From positions 1 to 48,992 of the forward strand of contig CANPZY010000013.1 of assembly GCA_947588945.1 (NCBI GenBank): a DNA stretch of 48,992 nucleotides. The letters run 5' to 3'. Made by a program: the position numbers and the translations under genes. The first letter of the stretch is position 1. Each line of letters begins with the position of its first letter. Source of the DNA: an uncultured Clostridia bacterium. GTDB taxonomy: Bacteria > Bacillota > Clostridia > TANB77 > CAG-508. Positions 9,904-19,110 of this stretch are shown here, piece after piece. The notes beneath the pieces were generated by a model. The model did no database searches and was not told the DNA's origin. It saw only the letters and a program-made list of their open reading frames with translations.

Positions 9904-12669
9904 TTATTTTTCTAGAACTTTTTTACATCTTGGGCAAAGTCCATCTTCAGTATGTTCATCAAACATCCAGCAACGTTCACATTTTTCACCATCTGCGTGT
10001 TCAACTTTAACACCAAGTTTAACTTCTAGCTTTCTATTATTTTGTTCTATTTTTAATCCTGATACTATTAATACTGTTTTAATTAATTCTTCATTTTCTT
10101 TTAAGAACTTATATTCATCATCTTCTGCATAAATTGTAACTTTAGCATCTAATGAATTTCCTATTGTTTTCTCTGCTCTCTTTAACTCTAGTTCTTTTGC
10201 AACAATATTTTTGACCTTTATGATTTCTTCCCATTTATCGCTTAATTTTTCGTCATCCCATTTGTCATTAGCTGTTGGATAATCTGTAAGCATTGGACTT
10301 TCTACATTTTCATTTTTTGTATGTCTCATTACTTTCCAGATTTCTTCTGCTGTAAATGGTATCATAGGTGTAAGTATTTTTACTAATGATTGTAAAATAT
10401 AATACATTGTTGTTTGTGCTGCTCTTCTTGCCTTTGAATCAGCTTTTTCTGTATATAATCTATCCTTTATAATGTCTAAATAGAAGTTACTCATATCAAC
10501 TACGCAGAATTGATTTATATCATGGTAGCAGTTTCCAAAATTATAATTATCATAATCTCTTATGCAATCTTTAATTAATTTATTTAATCTTGTTAATGCC
10601 CATTTATCAATTTCTTGTAAATCTTCATATTCTACAACATCTTTATCTGGATCAAAATCTGATGTATTTCCTAAAATATATCTTGCAGTATTTCTTATTT
10701 TTCTATAAACATCTGATATACCTTTTAAAATATCATCTGATAAGTTTACATCCATTGAATAGTCTGACGATAATGCCCAAAGTCTTAAAATATCTGCACC
10801 AAATTTATTTGATACATCTATTGGTGATACACCATTTCCTAAGCTTTTTGACATTTTTCTGCCTTGACCATCCACAACAAATCCACAGCATAATACTTCT
10901 TTATATGGAGCTATACCATTTACTGCAACTGATGTAAGAAGTGATGATTGGAACCATCCTCTATATTGGTCATTTCCTTCAAGATAAAGGTCTGCTGGAT
11001 AATCTAATCCTCTTTCTACTAGAACGCTTTGATGTGTAGAACCTGAATCAAACCAAACATCCATAATATCCTTTTCTTTAGTAAACTTAGTCGAACCACA
11101 TTTTGGACATTTTGCTCCTTCTGGCATTAAATCTTTTGCGTCTTTATCCCACCAAGCATTTGTACCTTTTTCTTTTACTATCTCTTTAATCTTTTCTATA
11201 GATTCTTCTGTAACATAAGGTTCTTCACAATCTTTACAGTAGAATATTGGAAGTGGAACTCCCCAAGTACGTTGTCTTGAAATGCACCAGTCATTTCTTC
11301 CTTCAATCATACCTGCCATTCTTTCCTCACCCCAGTCAGGATGCCAATTTACAGTTTTTATTGCCTCTAACACTTCTTTTCTAAATCCATCTACTGATGC
11401 AAACCATTGTGGTGTTGCTCTAAAGATTATTGGCTTTTTACATCTCCAACAATGTGGATATGAGTGAGAAATTGGAACTTGTTTTAAAAGATAACCATTT
11501 TCATCTAACCATTTTGTTATTTCTTTATTAGATTTTGCATAAAACATTCCGGCAAATATTCCGGCATCATCTGTTTGATGTCCTTTATTATCAATTGCAG
11601 CTATCATAGGAAGCTTATCTTTTAAACCTTGTAAATAGTCTTCTTTACCATATGCAGGAGCTGTATGAACTGCACCAGTACCTTCTACTAAATCAACATT
11701 AACTGTTGTTTCACTTCCTAAAACAACTTTTGATGTTCTATCCATAAATGGATGCTTGCAAAGAACACCTTCAAGTTCTTCTCCTTTAAATGTCTTTACT
11801 GTTTTATAATCTTCTATTTCAAAGATTTTCATAACTTTTTCAGTTAGCTCTGTTGCAATTATTATTTTTTCTTTTCCAATATCTATTATGCTATATTCAA
11901 AGTCTGGTCCTATTGTAATACCAGTATTTCCTGGAAGTGTCCAAGGAGTTGTTGTCCAGATTACAAAAGATGTGTCTTTTTTATCAAACAATCCCTTTGA
12001 ATCTTCTACTGGGAACTTAACATATATAGATTCCCCAGTTACATCTTTATATTCAATTTCTGCCTCTGCTAAAGCTGTTTCACAATCAGTACACCAATAA
12101 ACAGGCTTCAAACCTTTATAGATGTAGCCTTTTTTGTACATATCTCCAAATACACCTATTTGTCTTGCTTCCATCTTTGGGTCATAAGTTATGTATGGAT
12201 TATCCCACTCGCCAAGTACACCTAAACGCTTAAATCCTTCTGTTTGTATATCTTTATATTTTTTTGTAAATTCTTTACATGTATTTCTAAACTCTGTTAC
12301 TGGTATTTTATCTCTATCTAATCCTAATTTTTCAATAGCTTTCTTTTCTGTAGGCATTCCATGCGTATCATATCCAGGTACAAAAGGAGCATAAAAACCT
12401 TTCATTGATTTATATCTAACTATTGTATCTTTTAAAATCTTATTTAAGGCGTGTCCTGCATGTATTTCACCATTTGCATAAGGAGGTCCATCATGTAAAA
12501 CAAAATGTTTTTTTCCTTTATTTTTATCCAAAACTTTTTCATATAAATGATTTTCAAACATTTCTTTTTGGATTTCTGGTTCTTTTTCTGGCAAATTTCC
12601 CCTCATTGGAAAATCTGTTTTTGGCAAATTAAGTGTTGCACTATAATCCTTTTTTTCTTCGTTACTCAT
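9904..12669 (-). CDS. ileS: Isoleucyl-tRNA synthetase
   Basis: Charges tRNA-Ile and edits mischarged Val. It is 921 aa, the bacterial type. The class-I signature is GPPYANGEIHAGH (about 61-73, the HIGH box) and the KMSKS loop is GRKMSKSLGNG. An editing (CP1) domain lies between (WTTTPWTLPGN), and the C-terminal zinc finger has C-x2-C pairs in CERCW and CPRC. Transcription is predicted to be controlled by the T-box leader upstream, through uncharged tRNA-Ile. queA follows after a 61-base gap. Confidence 0.98.
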   Translation of the reverse strand: MSNEEKKDYSATLNLPKTDFPMRGNLPEKEPEIQKEMFENHLYEKVLDKNKGKKHFVLHDGPPYANGEIHAGHALNKILKDTIVRYKSMKGFYAPFVPGYDTHGMPTEKKAIEKLGLDRDKIPVTEFRNTCKEFTKKYKDIQTEGFKRLGVLGEWDNPYITYDPKMEARQIGVFGDMYKKGYIYKGLKPVYWCTDCETALAEAEIEYKDVTGESIYVKFPVEDSKGLFDKKDTSFVIWTTTPWTLPGNTGITIGPDFEYSIIDIGKEKIIIATELTEKVMKIFEIEDYKTVKTFKGEELEGVLCKHPFMDRTSKVVLGSETTVNVDLVEGTGAVHTAPAYGKEDYLQGLKDKLPMIAAIDNKGHQTDDAGIFAGMFYAKSNKEITKWLDENGYLLKQVPISHSYPHCWRCKKPIIFRATPQWFASVDGFRKEVLEAIKTVNWHPDWGEERMAGMIEGRNDWCISRQRTWGVPLPIFYCKDCEEPYVTEESIEKIKEIVKEKGTNAWWDKDAKDLMPEGAKCPKCGSTKFTKEKDIMDVWFDSGSTHQSVLVERGLDYPADLYLEGNDQYRGWFQSSLLTSVAVNGIAPYKEVLCCGFVVDGQGRKMSKSLGNGVSPIDVSNKFGADILRLWALSSDYSMDVNLSDDILKGISDVYRKIRNTARYILGNTSDFDPDKDVVEYEDLQEIDKWALTRLNKLIKDCIRDYDNYNFGNCYHDINQFCVVDMSNFYLDIIKDRLYTEKADSKARRAAQTTMYYILQSLVKILTPMIPFTAEEIWKVMRHTKNENVESPMLTDYPTANDKWDDEKLSDKWEEIIKVKNIVAKELELKRAEKTIGNSLDAKVTIYAEDDEYKFLKENEELIKTVLIVSGLKIEQNNRKLEVKLGVKVEHADGEKCERCWMFDEHTEDGLCPRCKKVLEK

Positions 12670-12731
12670 AATTCTTTTACCCCTTCTTTCTGTACTTTTA
12701 GTTGATTACTTTTTTTATATTAAAATATTCA

Positions 12732-12990
12732 AAAAAGCTTTCGCCTAAATAGAATTTATCTATTAGGACGAAAGCCGTGGTACCACCTAAATTTATTGAT
12801 TTAAAAATAAAATCAACCTCATTTATCATTAACGCTGATTACACGTCTTAGTCTACTTTTTCGACTAAGCAACCTATATAAGTGATAATAAATAAATAGT
12901 TTCTTACTAGCATCTCACCACCACTAGCTCTCTTAAAAGTCTTGTTTTATTTACCTTATCTTATATCTTGTTTTTAATATTCAATATGTA
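12732..12990 (-). promoter_or_regulatory. T-box leader of ileS (Ile specifier)
   Basis: A tRNA-sensing transcription attenuator. On the minus strand the leader opens with a Stem I that contains AGAGAG and GGTGGTGAGATG. The specifier loop holds ATC (12884-12886), an Ile codon. A stem around 12845-12866 follows, then the antiterminator T-box core AGGTGGTACCACG (12776-12788). The terminator comes last, with GCTTTCG paired to CGAAAGC at 12736-12774 and a run of Ts after it. Uncharged tRNA-Ile should stabilise the antiterminator and allow ileS expression. This feature accounts for most of the 370-base gap between ileS and the gene upstream. Confidence 0.93.
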
Positions 12991-12992
12991 TT

Positions 12993-13021
12993 ATTTTAGC
13001 ATATACTTTTCATTTTTGCAA
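12993..13021 (-). promoter_or_regulatory. Promoter of the ileS T-box transcript
   Basis: On the minus strand a -35 box TTGCAA (13016-13021) and a -10 box TAAAAT (12993-12998) are 17 bases apart. Transcription would start just upstream of Stem I. Confidence 0.7.
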
Positions 13022-13040
13022 TAACTTTTGTATAAAATTT

Positions 13041-14537
13041 CTAACCGCAAACAATTACTACTCTATATCCAGTTCCAGCATCTTGCTGTCCATTTGAACC
13101 TGTATAACTAAATAATCCTGCCCCCGCATTGTTAGCGAAATCTCCACCTCTTGCAAAAAAAGGTGTATCTTGTTGAATAAAAAAGCTTGAACTCGTTCCC
13201 CAACTATCTGTTCCAAAACCGGCTGTTGACGTTTCAAATATAGCCTCTCCTCTTTTTGATTTATTTAACAAATAGTTCTCGATTGCATATTTTCTATCAT
13301 ATTTCATACCATCATCATTATCTCCATGAGAATAAACCATCTTATATTTAGTATTTCTTGCATTTTCACAAAGATATCCTTCTTCTTTTCCACCGTAAGT
13401 ATTTATTCCTGAATAACCATTATTTATATATCCTGCTGTAAATTCCCAAGCGCCACCAGATAAATCGTATATTCCTGTATTATTTCCAGTTGTACTTTCA
13501 TTTACATTATAAATATAAACTTGAGTTATTGTTTCTGAGCCACCAGTTGTATAATTAGTATCTTTATTTATCTCTAATTGTGTTGAATTTATTCCATATT
13601 TACTATATGCCAAATATGCTACTGCTCCCCATTCACTATTCTTCATTAAGTGACTTTCTAATTCTCTATTATAATTAAATGCGTTTACATAGCTGTTTCC
13701 TATTGATATATTCCTCCATGATGAAACACCTGGCTTGCTTACCGCTTTTATATTATCATTTATTAAAACATTTCCTATTTGATTATTTTCTGTTTCAGTA
13801 TGTATACCATTAGTTTCCATACTCATTTCATACTTAGCTACCCAAATACCGCTTATATTTGAATCCCATCCTCCGTTTCTATATCCGCTTGCTATATCAC
13901 GACTAAAGGCTGGTGATAAAATATAATGATTTCCTACTTCTATTAAACCTTGATTATTTGTATTTATTCTTGTGAGCGAATCATCTTTATTAATTTTTAA
14001 AATTCCTCTATAATCACTATATCCAATTGGTGTAGTATATGTATTATCTGAATAATATGTTATTTTATATGCGTATCTTGGAATCCAAACAAAATAACTT
14101 TCTTTATCTACTGCATTAGCCCATTTCTTTTCCTCATAATTATACCACTCTTTATCATTTTCAGTAGTATTTACAAAATCTCTATCTTTCATAGAATATT
14201 TTACAGGTGTCATTCCTTTTAATACTGGAGCAAGTGGCTCTGAGATAATATTATTATCCTTATCTACCCATACTATGTCTATTTTTCCATACCTTTTATT
14301 TAATTCTTCATCTCCTTCATTCTCTATAATTGTGTTTTCCACCACTTTTTGTGCAATCTTAGTTTCTTCTAATTCTTTTTTTTCTGTTTCATTTATTTCT
14401 ATAGTTTGATTTAATGTATTATCACTTTTTGATTCATTTATTGTATACATTACTCCAATAACTATTGCTAATACTAAAATAATAATTACTGAAACAGTAA
14501 TTATTATTTTAAATTTATTATCATTATTATATTCCAT
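13041..14537 (-). CDS. Membrane-anchored FGE/SUMF1-fold (C-type-lectin-like) protein
   Basis: A 498-aa protein: a short cytoplasmic tail, one membrane helix (about 9-30), an acidic linker (to about 85), then a large external domain. The segments YFVWIPRYAYKI, GIYDLSGGAWEFTAG and the end (ARGGDF ... GTGYRVV) match the layout of the formylglycine-generating-enzyme (SUMF1) fold, where the equivalents are FxMG, DxxGNVWEW and RGGSW ... GFR. The catalytic cysteines of true FGE are not evident, so this is more likely a binding or structural domain. The C-terminal 40 residues, rich in Gly, Asn and Ser, also resemble the variable ends of diversity-generating retroelement targets, but no reverse transcriptase is in the window. 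A strong AAGGAG site precedes the ATG. Confidence 0.7.
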   Translation of the reverse strand: MEYNNDNKFKIIITVSVIIILVLAIVIGVMYTINESKSDNTLNQTIEINETEKKELEETKIAQKVVENTIIENEGDEELNKRYGKIDIVWVDKDNNIISEPLAPVLKGMTPVKYSMKDRDFVNTTENDKEWYNYEEKKWANAVDKESYFVWIPRYAYKITYYSDNTYTTPIGYSDYRGILKINKDDSLTRINTNNQGLIEVGNHYILSPAFSRDIASGYRNGGWDSNISGIWVAKYEMSMETNGIHTETENNQIGNVLINDNIKAVSKPGVSSWRNISIGNSYVNAFNYNRELESHLMKNSEWGAVAYLAYSKYGINSTQLEINKDTNYTTGGSETITQVYIYNVNESTTGNNTGIYDLSGGAWEFTAGYINNGYSGINTYGGKEEGYLCENARNTKYKMVYSHGDNDDGMKYDRKYAIENYLLNKSKRGEAIFETSTAGFGTDSWGTSSSFFIQQDTPFFARGGDFANNAGAGLFSYTGSNGQQDAGTGYRVVIVCG

Positions 14538-14583
14538 TTTTCAAGAAACTCCTTGATTTTTTCTATTAGTTTTATTATCTTTC

Positions 14584-15021
14584 TTATTTAAGCTCTTTTC
14601 TATTTTGATCTATTTCTTTTAATACAGATTCTAATGAACTTGAAAGAGATTTCAATATGCCATCTGCATATTCTCTAGCACCTTGCGTAATTTGTCTTGC
14701 ATTCTCATTTGCAACAGACATTATTTCATTCTTTTGCTCATATGCTTTTTTGGTTATTTCATGTTCATCAATCATTGATATAATTCTATTTTCTGCTTCT
14801 TTAACAACATCATCTGCTTCTTTTTTTGCTTCAGCTAAAATTCTTTCTCTTTCTTCTTGTACCCACTTAGCTTGCTTTAATTCATCTGGTAATTTTAATC
14901 TAATCTCTTTTATTAATTCTAAGACTTCACTTTGTTCTACTATGCATTTATCTGATAAAGGCACTTTTTTACTATTTTCAACTAAGTCTTCTAATGATTC
15001 TAATAATGTAAAAATCTCCAT
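14584..15021 (-). CDS. Coiled-coil protein of unknown function next to rsmD
   Basis: A 145-aa soluble protein, almost entirely helical. Residues about 50-145 form a charged coiled coil with repeats such as EERERILAEAKKEADDVVKEA, reminiscent of ATP synthase subunit H/E or DivIVA-like stalks. Databases often give such Clostridia genes a generic ATPase label without evidence of ATP binding, and I see no Walker motif. The gap after the rsmD stop codon is one base, so translation is probably coupled. Confidence 0.65.
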   Translation of the reverse strand: MEIFTLLESLEDLVENSKKVPLSDKCIVEQSEVLELIKEIRLKLPDELKQAKWVQEERERILAEAKKEADDVVKEAENRIISMIDEHEITKKAYEQKNEIMSVANENARQITQGAREYADGILKSLSSSLESVLKEIDQNRKELK

Positions 15022-15022
15022 T

Positions 15023-15578
15023 TTAGTTCTCCTCTTTTATAAATATCAAATTTGCTCTTCCATATTTTCTTTTGTCTACTATTTTTATTCGTTCAATATT
15101 TTCTAATTCTTTTTCATCTCTCGATATTTCATCTGTTTCTAAAATCATTATTCCTTTTTTGTTTAAAATGCCTTTTTCTATAATTCTTTTTACACTATCT
15201 ACTGATAGATCATCTTTATATGGTGCATCTATAAAAATAATGTCAATTTTCTCTTCTATCTTTTCTAAACATTTTTTATAGTCTGCATTAAATATTATTG
15301 CTTTTTCTAATAAGTTAGTTTTTTCTAAGTTTTGTTTTATCATTTTTACAGCTTCAATATTTTTATCACAAAAATATGCTTTTGACGAGCCTCTGCTAAG
15401 TGCTTCGATTCCGAAGAGCTCCACTTCCCGCAAATAAATCTAAAATGATAGCATCTTTAATTTCATATTGTATAATATTAAACAATGATTCTTTTACACG
15501 ATCAAGTGTCGGTCTAGTTAAATTACTTTCTATTGAGCTTATTTTCGTTCCTCTTGCTTTTCCACCAATTACTCTCAT
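15023..15578 (-). CDS. rsmD: 16S rRNA (guanine-966-N2) methyltransferase RsmD, read through a +1 frameshift
   Basis: Methylates G966 of 16S rRNA on the assembled 30S subunit. Two frames (15396-15578 and 15023-15433) join to give 184 aa, the normal RsmD length. The first part has the typical start MRVIGGKARG and the SAM-binding motif LDLFAGSGAL. The second continues with GIEALSRG, and the catalytic motif appears as DAPY in place of the usual DPPY. The join is at CGG 15411-15413: GCT CTT CGG AAT becomes GCT CTT GGA ATC, restoring the conserved Ala-Leu-Gly-(I/L)-Glu-Ala run. In the zero frame translation ends five codons later without most of the catalytic domain, so function requires the shift. 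No strong ribosome binding site is visible; a promoter lies very close to the ATG. Confidence 0.85.
15411..15413 (-). other. CGG codon at +1 frameshift site (rsmD)
   Basis: Codon 56 is CGG in the context CTT CGG AAT. The frame that continues the RsmD fold begins at the GGA inside CGGA. The site interrupts the highly conserved GSGALG(I/L)EA motif, so the intended residue is clearly Gly. Confidence 0.88.
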
Positions 15579-15584
15579 ACACTT

Positions 15585-15615
15585 ATTTTATCCTTATTTA
15601 GTCAATTGTCAATAG
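15585..15615 (-). promoter_or_regulatory. Possible promoter just upstream of rsmD
   Basis: On the minus strand TTGACA is followed after 16 bases by TAAAAT, which ends about six bases before the rsmD ATG. If used, the mRNA would start at or next to the start codon (leaderless or nearly so). Confidence 0.45.
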
Positions 15616-15689
15616 CATAAATTAAATTGTAATAATTCTTTAATGTATATGTAACAGTTGTATTGTATCATACTTTTTCCATAAAATAA

Positions 15690-15720
15690 AGAGATAAATG
15701 AAAAAATGCCATTTATCTCT
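15690..15720 (-). terminator. Terminator after divIVA
   Basis: Perfect 11-bp stem AGAGATAAATG / CATTTATCTCT with a 9-nt loop, 22 bases past the divIVA stop. On the minus strand it is followed by TTATTTTATGG. It separates the sepF-divIVA unit from rsmD. Confidence 0.75.
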
Positions 15721-15742
15721 CCTTTTTATTACAAAAATGTTA

Positions 15743-16201
15743 TTATTCATCATCATCATCTTTAATTTCTTTAAGTATCTCTAATTGTGCGATTAATAAA
15801 GATTCCATCTTAGCTTTGTATACATCAAATTGTTTTTTTATATCTTTTAATTCTTTTTGTTTTTCTATAGTCTCTTGCTCTATTCCCTCTGTAGATGCTT
15901 TTGCTTTTAATTCAGCTTCTTTTATAATTTGATCTGCTTGTTTTTGGGCAGCGCTTTTTACTTCTTCTGAAGCAGATTGTGCTAAAAGTAAAGTACTTTG
16001 CAAAGTTGATTCTATTTGTGTATAATGTTTTAATTTTTCTGTTAATTCTTCAACTTCTTCTCTATTCTCTGCAACTTGTTTATATAATGTTTCATAATCT
16101 TTTGTTAAGTCATCTAAAAATTCATCTACTTCTTCTGGATCATAACCATTTAAAGTCTTTTTTGAGAATTTTTTATTTTCGATTTCTAATGGTGTAATCA
16201 T
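15743..16201 (-). CDS. divIVA: DivIVA-family cell-division/polarity protein
   Basis: Binds curved membrane at poles and septa through its N-terminus and recruits partners. It is 152 aa. The family start MITPLEIENKKFSKKTLNGY and the EEVDEFLDDL motif are followed by two coiled-coil stretches (about 30-70 and 80-145) and an acidic end (DDDDE). The frame is open to 16219 with a TTG start, but AGGGAGG lies inside that extension, six bases before the ATG at 16201, so the shorter form is chosen. It follows sepF, as in the ylm-divIVA division cluster of Firmicutes. Confidence 0.93.
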   Translation of the reverse strand: MITPLEIENKKFSKKTLNGYDPEEVDEFLDDLTKDYETLYKQVAENREEVEELTEKLKHYTQIESTLQSTLLLAQSASEEVKSAAQKQADQIIKEAELKAKASTEGIEQETIEKQKELKDIKKQFDVYKAKMESLLIAQLEILKEIKDDDDE

Positions 16202-16245
16202 TTTTTCCTCCCTAGACAAGTCAATAAATATCCTTTAATATAATC

Positions 16246-16698
16246 TTAATTGTTTCCTTTTAACCAAGAAACAGGTCCTTTAGCTTCTTCCTTTAAATTA
16301 TTAGATATTTCATAATTGTATGGAGCAACTACAAAAATAGAGTTAGATATCTTTTGCATTTCTCCATCTAATACATGAACAGCTCCACTAATAACATCAA
16401 TAATTCTTCTTGCTACATCTTTATTTACATATTCTAAATTTATAATTATTGATTTCTTTTCTCTTAATAAATCACATATTCTTTCTGCTTCTTCAAAATC
16501 TGTTGGCTGTGTTATTACCATTCTAGCTTGTGGTTGAATACTAGTAACTTTATTATTTTTTCTGCCAAAGAAACCTCTTGTTTCTTCAACTTCATCTTCA
16601 TATCCATTATCTTCTATATCATAATCATCATCATAATTATCATCTTCTGCTGTATTCATATTTATCATATTCCACAACTTATTTACTACATTTGCCAT
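16246..16698 (-). CDS. sepF: Cell-division protein SepF
   Basis: SepF polymerises and tethers FtsZ to the membrane. It is 150 aa: an N-terminal amphipathic stretch (NVVNKLWNMIN), a long acidic Asp/Tyr linker with FFGRKN, then the compact C-terminal domain (about 60-140) with ITQPTDFEEAERICDLL, SIIINLEYV, RRIIDVISGAVHVLDG and FVVAP. AGGAGG precedes the ATG by about 11 bases. It is the first gene of the unit it shares with divIVA. Confidence 0.95.
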   Translation of the reverse strand: MANVVNKLWNMINMNTAEDDNYDDDYDIEDNGYEDEVEETRGFFGRKNNKVTSIQPQARMVITQPTDFEEAERICDLLREKKSIIINLEYVNKDVARRIIDVISGAVHVLDGEMQKISNSIFVVAPYNYEISNNLKEEAKGPVSWLKGNN

Positions 16699-16747
16699 CT
16701 AAAAATAAACCTCCTAATATTTTTTCATTCGTTATACGACTAAACTT

Positions 16748-16776
16748 AGTATCTACTTTTTTTCAATTATTGTCAA
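16748..16776 (-). promoter_or_regulatory. Promoter of sepF-divIVA
   Basis: On the minus strand TTGACA (16771-16776) is a perfect -35 box. After 17 bases comes GATACT (16748-16753), a four-of-six -10 box, 49 bases upstream of sepF. Confidence 0.6.
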
Positions 16777-16892
16777 GCAGTTTTTTCAAATGTAATTGTT
16801 ATTTAATTATTCTGTAACTTTATTGTAATATTTTTTATACTTTTAAAATATAATATTTTACAGTTATTTGCAGAGACTAACTACAACATATA

Positions 16893-18170
16893 TTATTTTG
16901 TTTCTTGTATTTGTTCTTCTGTTGGCTCTACAATTAGTTCATCATAAAGCATAATTCCATTTTTTACATTTTCACTTATTTCTAATTCATCTATTTCTGA
17001 TGTACTATAATTTGTCACAATTGAATAATCATCTTCTTGTTTTACTAATTTTATCAACACTTTTTCTAAATATCCTGCTTTAGTTCTTATTACATAATTT
17101 AAATTATTTTCTGTTATAATGGCAGTATTTGGTACTTTAAATCCAGAACTATCCCACCATATTATGTTAAATATTATTTTTCTATATAGCAACAATTCTT
17201 CAATTCCTTGAGTAAAGCTAAATATTAGTGTTACTTCTGAATCATTTTCTCTTGTTATATATTCTATAGTTGCCTTAACAACTTTACCACTTGGTAATAA
17301 AATACTAACTTTATCCCCAACATTGGCAGAATTAGCCTCTGGTGTTCTAGACGTACATGCAATGTAGCAAATAAAATTATTTACTATTTTACCTGTTTCA
17401 TTACTAGTTGATATAATTTGACCTGTTTTTAAATTTAATTTTGATAGAAAATCTTTATCATATTTTGCAAAACCATTTGGTGTTAATGTTTCTTCTAGTC
17501 CATCTACTCTATATGATATTATTCCACTAATTGGTGAAGTTATGTATTCAGAGCCAGAATTTAATTCATTTTCATATCCACTTCTTTCATCAATTAATTT
17601 TTTTAAATATGAACCACTTGGGCTCAATTCACCTGCAATTTTTGCTTTTTTAGTTATATAATTATTAATTTCTTTTTTTAGTTCTTGAATAGATTGAATA
17701 TTGTTAAGTTCATTAATGTTCATTAATTTAGCACTAATTTGACTATCTAATAATTTTGTATCACCTGAAAGTAAATCATTATTATTATTTTCTATTGCTT
17801 CTTGAATTTTTAAATCCAATCTTTTTATCTTTTCTAATAAGCCCTCTTCTCCATTAGAATAATATCTAAATATTGACTCTCCTTTTGCAATTTTGCTTCC
17901 TTCATCAGCAATTTGTTCCATTCCATTTTTGTAGTTTTCTCCCTTTACCACTACTTCATCTCTTATTATATAGCCATTATCTGTTTCTTCTTTAGATATT
18001 TTTCCTTTTTTTACAATTACTGTATTTGTTGGATTTATTATTAAATTTGTTATTGATGCAATTACATAAATTATAATTATGATTAAAATAGACGCAATTA
18101 ATACAAGCTTAAAGTTATTAAGTTTTTTTTGCTTTTTTATATTCTTTTGTTCATCTATTCTCTTTTTCAA
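16893..18170 (-). CDS. HlyD-like membrane-anchored adaptor protein
   Basis: A 425-aa protein with a basic N-terminal tail, one membrane helix (about 22-44) and a large external part. The layout is that of HlyD/RND-type membrane-fusion proteins: a barrel-sandwich half (VVVKGENYKNG, IADEGSKIAKGESIFRY), a coiled-coil hairpin (about 112-200), the second half (SPISGIISYRVDGLE) and C-terminal beta domains. No transporter lies next to it. In several Clostridia a gene like this is found beside sepF, so a cell-envelope or division role is possible (inference from position). The substrate is unknown. Confidence 0.68.
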   Translation of the reverse strand: MKKRIDEQKNIKKQKKLNNFKLVLIASILIIIIIYVIASITNLIINPTNTVIVKKGKISKEETDNGYIIRDEVVVKGENYKNGMEQIADEGSKIAKGESIFRYYSNGEEGLLEKIKRLDLKIQEAIENNNNDLLSGDTKLLDSQISAKLMNINELNNIQSIQELKKEINNYITKKAKIAGELSPSGSYLKKLIDERSGYENELNSGSEYITSPISGIISYRVDGLEETLTPNGFAKYDKDFLSKLNLKTGQIISTSNETGKIVNNFICYIACTSRTPEANSANVGDKVSILLPSGKVVKATIEYITRENDSEVTLIFSFTQGIEELLLYRKIIFNIIWWDSSGFKVPNTAIITENNLNYVIRTKAGYLEKVLIKLVKQEDDYSIVTNYSTSEIDELEISENVKNGIMLYDELIVEPTEEQIQETK

Positions 18171-18204
18171 CTAAATCTCCTTATCTAAAAAATTCAACTT
18201 GTTT

Positions 18205-19110
18205 TTACATGTTATCTATAATTATTTGTGCATTTTCTTCTTTAGTATTTTTTATTCCATCTAACCATATTGCATTTTTATATGATCTAAACCACGTTAA
18301 TTGTCTTTTTGCATATCTTCTAGATTCCTGCTTTATTTTTTCAATCATTTCATACTTACTAATTTTGTTTTCTAAATATTCTACTACTTCTTTATAACCT
18401 AGTCCTTGCATCGCTGTTGGAAATTCTTTATACTTTCCTAAAATATTCTTTACTTCATCTATTAATCCAGCCTCTATCATCATATCTACTCTTTTATTTA
18501 TTCTCTCATATAAAATATCTCTATCCATGCTTAATACAAATATTTTATATTCATATTCTAGTTCATGTCTTGACTCTTTTTCAAGTTCTGTTTTTGTTTT
18601 TCCAGTAGAATGATATATTTCAAGAATTCTAGTAATTCTTTTTCTATCATTTTGGCTAATTTTTTTTATAGCTTCTGGATCAATTTTACTAGCCTTTTCA
18701 TATAATTCCTTTAAGTCAATATTATCTAATTCTTTTCGAAAATTTAAATCTATTTTTTCTTCTTTATACACAATATTATATATAAGTGAATTTATATAAA
18801 GGCCTGTTCCTCCCACTAAAATAGGTTGCTTTCCTTTATTTAATATTTCTTTTATAGTTTCTTCTGCATCCTTTTTAAAATTTGAAACACTATATCTTTC
18901 ATTTGGCTCAACAAAATCTACTAAATAATGTTTTGCCATTTTTCTCTCTTCTTCAGTAGGTTTTGCTGTCCCAATATCCATATCTTTATATATTTGCATT
19001 GAATCACAAGATATTATCTCTCCATTTATCTTATTTGCAAGCTCAATTCCTAAACCTGTTTTTCCTGAAGCAGTTGGTCCACAGATTACTATAATTTTAG
19101 GTTTTTCCAT
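18205..19110 (-). CDS. miaA: tRNA dimethylallyltransferase MiaA
   Basis: Adds the dimethylallyl group to A37 of tRNAs reading UNN codons, producing the substrate of MiaB. It is 301 aa, the usual length. The P-loop is GPTASGKTG (11-19), followed by DSMQIYKDMDIGTAKP, the DMAPP-binding region VGGTGLYINSLIY, and MQGLGYKEVVEYL with RRYAKRQLTWFR. It overlaps the upstream membrane-protein gene by 14 bases, so the two are translationally linked. Confidence 0.97.
   Translation of the reverse strand: MEKPKIIVICGPTASGKTGLGIELANKINGEIISCDSMQIYKDMDIGTAKPTEEERKMAKHYLVDFVEPNERYSVSNFKKDAEETIKEILNKGKQPILVGGTGLYINSLIYNIVYKEEKIDLNFRKELDNIDLKELYEKASKIDPEAIKKISQNDRKRITRILEIYHSTGKTKTELEKESRHELEYEYKIFVLSMDRDILYERINKRVDMMIEAGLIDEVKNILGKYKEFPTAMQGLGYKEVVEYLENKISKYEMIEKIKQESRRYAKRQLTWFRSYKNAIWLDGIKNTKEENAQIIIDNM

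Noticed and set aside
14584-15021. V-type ATPase subunit
   Set aside because: The resemblance is only coiled-coil composition and no other ATPase subunits are present.
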